Source: Ramicandelaber brevisporus (Eukaryota > Kickxellomycota > Ramicandelaberales > Ramicandelaberaceae). From it: a DNA stretch of 18,270 nt. The notes below the pieces were generated by a model. That model did no database searches and had not been told where the DNA came from. It worked only from the letters and a program-made list of their open reading frames with translations. Positions 1 to 7,900 of this stretch are shown in pieces (positions within the stretch are counted from its first letter, which is position 1; each line of letters begins with the position of its first letter). Made by a program: the position numbers and the translations under genes. The DNA lies in assembly GCA_025201865.1 (NCBI GenBank), contig MU603144.1, forward strand, positions 1 to 18,270, in the 5' to 3' direction.

Positions 1-42
1 ATATTTATCATGTAGAGCTGTGATGGTAAAGACAACGTCATC

Positions 43-2079
43 TTAATCACTATAATCACTCAGCACTAATTCATCACCATCGTCGTAATCAGACTCATTC
101 TTCTGCTGAATCGTCGAGTTATTTGACTCGGCGCAGTCGGTGATTGTGTCCAATCGAGTGATGAGAAAACACAAGGTTTTTGATTTTGCAAAAAGCAATC
201 GCAGTACAAGTGCGGGAACCGACGACAACTGTTCACCTCTATGTTTATTATATTGATGTTTGTCCATCGCCTCCTTGGTGAAACAATAAACACAATCGGA
301 TGTAACACACAGCCAACCTTGAACAATATCCTGATGCTGCTGCCAATGTGAGTTATTAATTGCTGAAGTGAGATACGGGTTGCTGGTGTGCTGATTAACG
401 TTGGGATCGGCACTTGCATTTACTGCGCTTTGGGGCAGAGCAGAATTGTCAATCGATTTTCCATCATAACCATGTTTTTGCTGTAAATGAGTCAGCAGAC
501 ATTGTGGTACTAACCTGCATTCGTGACACAGGAACACTCCAGTCGTTTTATGATAGCCACATCTAGTCCTTCCAACGTAAACATCATCCACGTTTATATA
601 ATGATCGGTACGCTGTGGCCTCTTGATAATTGGCTGCTGTAGAGTATTGTCTTCATCGCTATTAGCACGCTTTTGTTTAATCGATGTGGCATGGTCAGCT
701 CGAATGTGCTTATAAGTGATCTCAATTGTTTTGCACGTTATTTCACAATCTGGAACTGGACATGGCCATCGATCATCTACAGACTGGCGGGAGAGAGTGA
801 ATCTAGTACCTTGCACCGTAGTGATAAATTCAAGTGCATGCTCGCGCCGATGCGTGTAAAGCTGACGAGGTGAGTTGAATAAACGTCTGCAACCATTATA
901 TTCACATTGCCATTGCTGTTTCTGATTGGATGTATCTGTGGTCTCATTCTGACTTGTATCATTTCCATTCTCGTCTTGAGTGTTCAATCCACTGTGACTG
1001 TAGTTGAGTTTATGCTGGTTCATTATATTACTAGTATTCGCTACAGCGCCACTTGTTTGGTCAAGGCGAGTAATGAGAAAGCACGAGGTTTGTATTTTCG
1101 CAAACATAAGACGCAGCACGAGTGCCGGGACAGTTGATATCTGTTCACCTTGATGCTTACTTCTTTTGTGATACTCCTTATTAAGTGCTGTGTAGCCACA
1201 ATATCCACAATTAGAAATAGCACACAACCAGCCTGGGACTATACCATGTTGATACTGCCGATATGGTTGGCTAATAGCTGACGCAAGAAGTTGGTTGCTG
1301 GTGTGCTGATTAACGTTTGGATTGGCACTTGCATTTACTGCACTTTCTGGCAGAACAGAATTGTCAATTGACTTTTCATCAAATGCATGTTTCTGCTGTA
1401 AATGAGCTAGCAGACAGTCCGGCACCAGCTTACATTCGTGACAAATGAACACTCCAGTCGTATTATGATAGCCACAGCGAACATCATTTACATAAAATTC
1501 ATCCACATCAAGGAAATAGCGTTTATATCGAGTAGTCTGAGATGGAGGTTGCAGTTGTTGCCGTATCACTGTATTAATGTGTGTTTTTCGCACGTGACTA
1601 CTTGCAGAATTAACTGTTATGAATGTCACTTTACAATCCGGAACTGGACATGGCCATCGATCATTTAACGACTGCCGAGTCAGAGTGTAAGTCTTCCCAA
1701 ATATACTGATGTCTGTTTGGAGCTTGTGTTCATGTTGGTGCATTCGCATATTGTTGGCGTAGTTGAACCTACGACAGCATCCAAGATGATTACATATGAA
1801 CAGTCCCCTTCTCTTGGAAGCAGTTGATGCTTGGAGCTGGTCTGTGTCACCACTGTCTTCATCGTCACTCTCGGATTTGATGTCACCTTCTTCGTCTTCT
1901 TCGCTGTCAGCTTCCGAGTCAGACTCGACTTTGGTGTCAACGTCTGAAGAGTGTTGCTCGAGTTTGATATCACCTGTGGAGAGACTCGGCTCGAGCTTGA
2001 CTTTCACGTCGATTGCTGCTGTTCCTGCTGCTGTTGTTGGCTCTGTTGCTGGCTCTGTCTTGATCTTCACGGTCGACAT
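43..2079 (-). CDS. Tandem-duplicated C2H2 zinc-finger protein, putative DNA-binding regulator
   Basis: 678 aa, ATG to TAA, no intron needed. Residues 1-80 are acidic and carry SUMO-type psi-K-x-E motifs (K7, K28, K39, K68). Two copies of one module follow, at about 94-340 and 392-644. Each has a C-x4-C-x12-H-x3-H finger (C96/C101/H114/H118; C392/C397/H410/H414), a C-x4-C-x12-H-x4-H finger in a shared WPCPVPDC context (C144...H167; C440...H463), a C-x2-C-x9-H-x4-H finger (C213...H231; C518...H536), and a Cys-rich GWLC...YC...H-x4-H element (C286...H309; C591...H613) followed by a conserved VPALVLRL segment. The last two elements resemble the paired half-fingers of OrsD-like (DUF3505-type) fungal proteins; that link is inferred from motif spacing only. 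The C-terminus is acidic. A nuclear nucleic-acid-binding role is likely, but the target is unknown. It is transcribed divergently from the enolase-phosphatase gene. Confidence 0.85.
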   Translation of the reverse strand: MSTVKIKTEPATEPTTAAGTAAIDVKVKLEPSLSTGDIKLEQHSSDVDTKVESDSEADSEEDEEGDIKSESDDEDSGDTDQLQASTASKRRGLFICNHLGCCRRFNYANNMRMHQHEHKLQTDISIFGKTYTLTRQSLNDRWPCPVPDCKVTFITVNSASSHVRKTHINTVIRQQLQPPSQTTRYKRYFLDVDEFYVNDVRCGYHNTTGVFICHECKLVPDCLLAHLQQKHAFDEKSIDNSVLPESAVNASANPNVNQHTSNQLLASAISQPYRQYQHGIVPGWLCAISNCGYCGYTALNKEYHKRSKHQGEQISTVPALVLRLMFAKIQTSCFLITRLDQTSGAVANTSNIMNQHKLNYSHSGLNTQDENGNDTSQNETTDTSNQKQQWQCEYNGCRRLFNSPRQLYTHRREHALEFITTVQGTRFTLSRQSVDDRWPCPVPDCEITCKTIEITYKHIRADHATSIKQKRANSDEDNTLQQPIIKRPQRTDHYINVDDVYVGRTRCGYHKTTGVFLCHECRLVPQCLLTHLQQKHGYDGKSIDNSALPQSAVNASADPNVNQHTSNPYLTSAINNSHWQQHQDIVQGWLCVTSDCVYCFTKEAMDKHQYNKHRGEQLSSVPALVLRLLFAKSKTLCFLITRLDTITDCAESNNSTIQQKNESDYDDGDELVLSDYSD
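294..1342 (-). repeat. Internal direct duplication within the zinc-finger gene (period 915 bp)
   Basis: The two protein modules are visible in the DNA. Bases 378-402 are identical to 1293-1317, an offset of 915 bp (305 codons). Similarity continues through the following stretch, which encodes the NASA-x-PNVNQHTSN linker and the HLQQKH finger. The interval spans the clearest part of both copies; protein similarity extends further on both sides. Confidence 0.85.
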
Positions 2080-2559
2080 GGCTGGCTGGCTGGCTGGGTA
2101 GATTAGCTGTTCTGGTCTGTTGCTGTTGCTGTTGTTCTACTGTTGGTAGTGGTCAATCTTCAGTCGAGTAGTAGTTGAGATCAGAAGAGCAAACCAAGTC
2201 ACCTTCTTTCGTGGTAGCAAACAAAACAAACGCGAATAAAATCGACAGTTACACTGAATCGCAATGACAAACACATTCGTCGTCAACGACAGTCATTCAC
2301 GTTAATTTGATAGTTATGAATGATATTGGTGTACCTTGTAATCGAGATCACAGGATATACCAAAAAGCTGTGGGTAACAATGTGTAATCATAATATTAGT
2401 ATAAGAGTGGTCGAGTAAAAGAGAGAACAGAAGTCGTCAAATGGTGGCAATTGTTTGGCCACACAAAAGTAACCATAAAAAATATCAATCTTGCCGACGT
2501 TATAACACATCAACCTCAACAATAGATCACCTCTGAGTCGCTACAGCATACGATCGAAG
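2080..2559. promoter_or_regulatory. 480 bp divergent promoter region, zinc-finger gene / UTR4
   Basis: The two start codons face away from each other, so this spacer must hold both 5' regions. Next to the zinc-finger ATG is a short (GGCT)n run at about 2080-2096 and a CTG/TTG-rich stretch at 2112-2140, which read as CAG/CAA-type repeats on the transcribed minus strand. On the plus side a TATAAGA lies at 2400-2406, about 155 bp before the UTR4 ATG, and is a possible but weak TATA element. No gene is seen here. Confidence 0.5.
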
Positions 2560-3375
2560 ATGACCAAGTCTACAGTAGCTCTGGTGCTCGATATTGAGGG
2601 CACGACCACACCCATCTCGTTTGTGCACGCGGTCTTGTTCCCGTTTGCACGCCGCGTCCTCACAGACCCTGCGTTTCTGAGAGCACATTGGAACGATGCA
2701 GAGTTCCAGACCCACGTGCAAGCGCTTCGTGAACAGGCTGCAAAAGATGTTGCCGCCTCCACAGAGTTCCCGAAGGCAACTTTGATTCCATCCGACAGCG
2801 AGAACATTGATGTGGAGTATGTGATTGAGCAGATTATCAGCAATATCCGCTGGCAGATGGATGCGGACCGCAAGATTGGTGCCCTCAAAGGTCTGCAAGG
2901 ATGGGTCTGGCGCTCTGGCTATGATTCGGGCGAGCTGGTCAGCCAGGTGTTTGCGGATGTGCATCCAGCTGTTGAAAAGTGGGTCAAGGACGACATTGGC
3001 CCGGTTTACATCTATTCATCTGGCAGTGTTGAGGCTCAAAAGCTGCTCTTCAAGTACACTGAAAGCGGTGACTTCTCATCATTCATCTCTGGCAACTTTG
3101 ACACAGTGAATGCTGGCTTGAAGCAAGAGGCATCGAGCTACGCGGCGATTGCAAAGGCGATTGGACTGCGTGGCCACACTGCCAGTGACAGCGATGTGAA
3201 GGTGGAGCGCGCATTGTTTGTCAGCGACATGCCCAGAGAGATCCGCGCGGCTCAACAGGTGTCCGGATGGCTGGCTGCGCTTGCTATGAGACCAGGGAAC
3301 GGCGCGGTGACCGAAGAGGAGAAGGCATTGGCACCAAATGTCACCACCTTCGAGACTCTCTTTGAGCTCATTTAG
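2560..3375 (+). CDS. UTR4: Enolase-phosphatase E1 (2,3-diketo-5-methylthiopentyl-1-phosphate enolase-phosphatase)
   Basis: 271 aa HAD-superfamily enzyme of the methionine salvage pathway. The family enolises and dephosphorylates 2,3-diketo-5-methylthiopentyl-1-phosphate to the acireductone, using Mg2+, in the cytosol and nucleus. HAD motif I is LDIEGTT (D11 nucleophile, E13). Motif II is SSGS at 153-156. K188 in GLKQE is the conserved lysine. Motif III is SDMPRE with D223, followed by the RPGN loop typical of the family. The GLQGWVWRSGY and DVHPA stretches also match the family. Length is close to the usual 230-260 aa, so the protein looks complete. The ATG lies one codon-length from the first conserved strand with no alternative start nearby. 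The gene is divergent from the zinc-finger gene, with its own 3' signal 34 bp past the stop. Confidence 0.95.
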   Translation: MTKSTVALVLDIEGTTTPISFVHAVLFPFARRVLTDPAFLRAHWNDAEFQTHVQALREQAAKDVAASTEFPKATLIPSDSENIDVEYVIEQIISNIRWQMDADRKIGALKGLQGWVWRSGYDSGELVSQVFADVHPAVEKWVKDDIGPVYIYSSGSVEAQKLLFKYTESGDFSSFISGNFDTVNAGLKQEASSYAAIAKAIGLRGHTASDSDVKVERALFVSDMPREIRAAQQVSGWLAALAMRPGNGAVTEEEKALAPNVTTFETLFELI

Positions 3376-3408
3376 TAATAATATGAATATTAATAACCTA
3401 TTGTAGTT

Positions 3409-3414
3409 AATAAA
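3409..3414 (+). terminator. AATAAA polyadenylation signal of UTR4
   Basis: An exact AATAAA lies 34 bp after the TAG stop of the enolase-phosphatase gene in AT-rich sequence. The position fits a short fungal 3' UTR; the cleavage site is not determined. Confidence 0.6.
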
Positions 3415-4928
3415 TGACAATCAAGTTAGACAAAACAATTCAAGAAGACACTCGTACAAGCGTTCGATAATGTCGATCATACCCGAGATACTCAACAATC
3501 GTCTTCTGTTCCTCTCATTTTTTTATTGTTTGTTTATAAAAAAAAGGAGAATTGCACGCCGCCACGTCAAATGCAAATTGGTTGATACTACACGAGTTGT
3601 GAGTGTGAGTAATCAATCACTCAAGCCAGCTCATTCTCTATCCCACTCTCCCCCGCACTCTCCTTTAATGGTGGATCACGGCAGCGGCGGCTATCTCCAC
3701 CTGAGTAAAACAAAAACAGCCGCAGGTGGTCAGTCATCCGTTGACCGGTTGGCTGACATATTGACGTGTGTATGCGAACAGCTATCCTGTAAATTGATGT
3801 CGCCATCAGTCTCCTAGCTGAGCAGACTTGAATACAAAGAATGACTGTTGCTCGTTGCGTGTTGGAAATGCGTGTGCATGCGCGCCATATTGCGTGTCTT
3901 CCTCGCTTCCACCCACCTACCCACTTTGATTCGATCCTGCCGCCATCTTTTTTCTTTCTTTCTTTCGTTCTTTCGTTCTTCCCTCCCTCTCTCCCTCTCG
4001 CTATCTATCATCTACCATTTTTGTCTTTGTTTTTTAATTGTTCGCCTATCTCTTACCTCCCATTTTCCATCCACTCACTCATTCTTCTTATTCAGTAATC
4101 ACAGTCTTTGGAGTTTGTTGCCACTTGTTTTTTTTTTCCCTTCTTCAGTCGCGGTTTGCCGCCATCTCCATCTTCAATATTGCACACCTCCACCTGCCTC
4201 CACTCAACATCCCTCCCTCCTCCCAAACAAAGAGGAGAAGAGGTTGCTCCAGGCGATCATCACATTACAAGGAGGAAACACGAACAACCGTTTATCCCTC
4301 GAACCCACCTGGCATCACCTTCATTCACTCATAATTCCAGAATTGTGGATCCGCCACTTGAGCAATACTTTGTGTATTCGAGTCGATCCACATCCTCCAC
4401 TCCATTCTCCGTTCTTTCTGCGCGTGGATACAACTTCCTCTTCTTCCTCTTCCTTTTCTTCCTCCTCCTTTCTCTCACTCTCACTCTCACTTTTTTATTT
4501 ATTGTCTCTTCGTTTTCAATTATATTTGCGCAATACTTACGTCTCTATTCGTTCCAAGTTACTGACTCATCTATTCCTCTTATTCATCATCATCATCATC
4601 GTTCATCATCATTGTTACTGTCATTATCATTCAACATAATCATTCATTTTGATACATCTTTCTCATTCCTGTCCTCGAATAAAATAAGTTGTGCGACAGC
4701 ATTTTTCTCTCCCGAAATATCAAACACATACACGCATACACTCGTTTGTTCGTTTGTGGTTTGCAACTTCGGTGATCTCCTTCTTGCGCCATCTTCACTC
4801 GTTTGCGCACTCACTCACCTACGTTCTTCTGCACACCTATCTCCTCCTTCCTTTCGTTACACCAGCTAGCTATCAGTATCGAACAGACCACACACACACA
4901 CACACACACGCGTGTCCCGTAAAGTGCT
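3415..4928 (+). promoter_or_regulatory. 1.5 kb non-coding spacer: promoter and CT-rich leader of the helicase gene
   Basis: No protein gene is convincing here. The plus strand is strongly pyrimidine-rich, with CTTT/CCCT runs at about 3945-4001, TTCC/TCTC runs at about 4435-4498, and ATC/TCA triplets at about 4583-4605. Two overlapping plus-strand frames (3848-4639 and 4108-4869) stay open only because CT-rich DNA rarely forms stop codons; their products are Ser/Leu/Phe/His runs. The part from 3415 to about 3830 has mixed composition and may hold the core promoter. A long 5' UTR, possibly with an intron, is plausible. Confidence 0.5.
4889..4909. repeat. (CA)10 microsatellite just upstream of the helicase ATG
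   Basis: Ten uninterrupted CA units plus one C end 19 bp before the start codon, so the repeat probably lies in the 5' UTR. Length polymorphism is likely. Confidence 0.9.
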
Positions 4929-7900
4929 ATGCCACCAAAGAAGTCTGCAAAGAAGAAGGCGGCAGCTGCATCGATTGCTCGTGGCTACGCGACTGTCAGT
5001 ATCCCAAAGGCTACGCCGCCACCGCCACCACCTGAGCCTGAGCCTAAGCCTAAGCCTGAAACAGAGCTAGCACAAGCACAAGCACAAGCATCAGCGGTAT
5101 CAGCCGAATTCGAGCCAACAAAGCCATCAGCAGCATCGCAGCAGAATGACGAGCCATCAGCCACAGAATTGCTGCGTAAGCGACGCGAAGAGCGCTCAGA
5201 GTTGCTCAAATTAGCCAAGCACGTCTCTGAGCAGTCTCAGTTTGCAGCAGAGTCATCCCAGAAGAAGCTTGACACAATGGCTGCGCAATTTGCTCATCAA
5301 GCAAACATACCTTCACTGAGCTTATCGCTGCAAATGGAGGAATCAGTATTACACCTGGCTCGATCAGTCAATTCGATATCATCAGACCACAGTTATGGAG
5401 TCGGTGGTGGTAGCGCGAGTCAGCTGGGTATTGTCAATGCGCCACCCGCGGTACAGGCAAGTGCAAGTGCAAGTGCAAGTGCTGCATCTGTAGCTGCACA
5501 TGGTGATGTATTGCAACTGATACCTGCAGTCAGACGCACAAGTCTGGATCCGCCTCATTTGCCTTCAGTGGCCATCGCTGCCAACTCTTCTGTTCCAACT
5601 GCGGTCATCACTGAAGTTACATCAGCACCTCTCTTGCTCTCTCCAAATGGTGATACAGCAGCATCAGCATCAGCATCAGCATCAGCAGCAGGATTGACTC
5701 AGCTACAGCCACTCGATATGACTGCAGCTCGCAAGCAGCGTCGCCTGTTGGCTGATCTCTGGAAGACATATCGGCTGTTGAAGGATGATGGGTTCCGTGT
5801 TGATGACATTGAGCGCGCAATGCTGGAGACTGGAGGTCGCGATGCATGCGCCACTCGTGATTGGTTGTGCTTGACATTGCCTACCGAACGGCTGCCAACT
5901 GGATTCTACGACAAGTTTGACAGTGGACAAGGCGGTGTTACCAAGACAGTGTTGCTATCAACACCACCTGTGCCTGGTTCCGACGAGAATGCTCCCCGGA
6001 GCACAGTTGCAGAAGCCACGACTCAGCTCAAGTCAAGTCGTCGCAGTGCTGGCAGAGACAGCGATGCACTTGACCAAGCAACCATTGATGCCATTCTGAG
6101 TCGATATGGTGGCGAGGAATCTGGCGATGATGACGATAACGATTCAGATGCAGCTGGTCAGTCAGGCTCAACAGAAGATGTGGCGAAGATGCTGGCGGAT
6201 TTACACACTCAACATGCAGAGCTCAGATTGCAGCAGATTGAATTGGAGAAGCAGCGTAAAAAGCTAAAGTCATCTGGTAGTGCATCAATTGATGCAGTAT
6301 CGAAGCAATTGAACAGTATCACACAACAGTTGAAGGCAATTGAGTCAAACTATCACTTTGAATCGAAAGAAGCTCACTCGGCATTCAATAGACTCAAACA
6401 GCAGCAACAGCAGCAACAGCCAATTAAGCCATCTCCTATCCCTGATAAATCAGCGGTGGAGGATACTATTAATGCTGATCCAAATGATGCTGATGCAAAT
6501 GACAATGGTAATGGCGATGGCGATGATGATGACGAAGGAATGTTTACAATGGGTGACATGTTTGCTGAAGATCCACTTGCATTAACAGCAGGCGCTAATC
6601 CAACAGCCACAGCAGCATCTAGCAGCACCATCGCATACAATACAGTGTCGCTAGCGCAAAAGGGATGGCACGGCCGTTCACTCAAAGACTTGCTGCGTGA
6701 CCACTGCTCCAAACTGCGTGCTGTTGATCGAATCGTTTACAGCGTCTCAGCCCGTAGTCCCAGCAGCGGTGTGGCTTGTTCAGTGACTATCCATTGGGCT
6801 GCGGCTACTGTTACATCAACCAAGCGCACCAGCAACAGTCTAGTTGATGCATCAGCTTCAGTCCAGCGGTTCAATATGGACGACCCACCATCACTGCCAA
6901 ATACTCGATGCCCAACTCAATCTGAAGCGGAAGAATATGTGTCTGCACTTGCATTGTTTTTATTGGAAGCACCGTTGGTTGGACAGCAGCTGATTCCCAA
7001 AATGCGAGATATTTGGGCAAAGTGGGAGATGGATCGTGAAGAGGCAAATCAAGCAAGCCAGGCTATCCACGATGAGAAGATGCTATCATTCTTAATGAGA
7101 GTTGTTGAATCAAAGCCGCGCTCTCCTCTATCTGCATCTGCATCTTCAACTAATGACAGCAGCAATGGTACCAAACGTCATCAACGTCATGGCAGCAATG
7201 ATGGAGTTGGTGGAAGTGAAGAGGAAGATCATGTTGACACACGCAATAACATTGCAGCCAGATCACGCTGGGTTGGATTGAACATTGCGTCTCGCAGAGT
7301 GAGCAATCCAAAGGCACGCAGTGTTCAGTCAGCCCGCAATGCATTGCCGGTGGCATCATTTAAGAGTCAGCTTCAGCAGCTTGTAAGTGATAATAAAGTG
7401 GTAATCATTTGTGGTGAAACTGGATGTGGAAAATCAACTCAGATTCCTCAGTTTTTATTAGAGTCAATGCTAGATGGAAACAGTGGCAACAACAGTAACA
7501 ATAGCAACAATAGCAACAACAGCAACAACAATAGCAAATACAATGGAACTCAAGTGATATGCACTCAGCCACGCCGTATATCAGCCATTAGTATTGCACA
7601 CAGAGTGTCTGATGAGTTGGGTGACAATGAATTGGGCAATACCAATGCATTGGTTGGATATCAAATTAGACTTGGATCTAAATTCTCACCCAGCACTGCA
7701 CTGATGTTTTGTACAACTGGTGTTTTATTACGCAGATTGGAATCTGATCCGCTGCTGTCTGATGTGTCTCATTTGATTATTGATGAAGTTCAGGAGCGCT
7801 CTCTTGATTCTGACTTCTTGTTGGCATTGATTCGTGAGTTGGTTATAACGGCAACTGCTCGTAGACCTGATTTGCGGATAGTGCTAATGAGTGCAACTAT

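Noticed and set aside
2527-2964. A 145-codon minus-strand frame opposite UTR4
   Set aside because: It lies antisense to the conserved HAD motif I and cap region of a well-supported enzyme and has no recognisable motif.
3848-4639. A 263-codon plus-strand open frame, and an overlapping 253-codon one at 4108-4869
   Set aside because: Both are Ser/Leu/Phe/His/Pro runs in CT-rich DNA where stop codons are rare. They overlap in different frames and show no motif or domain. The 4108-4869 frame also lacks a good start context.
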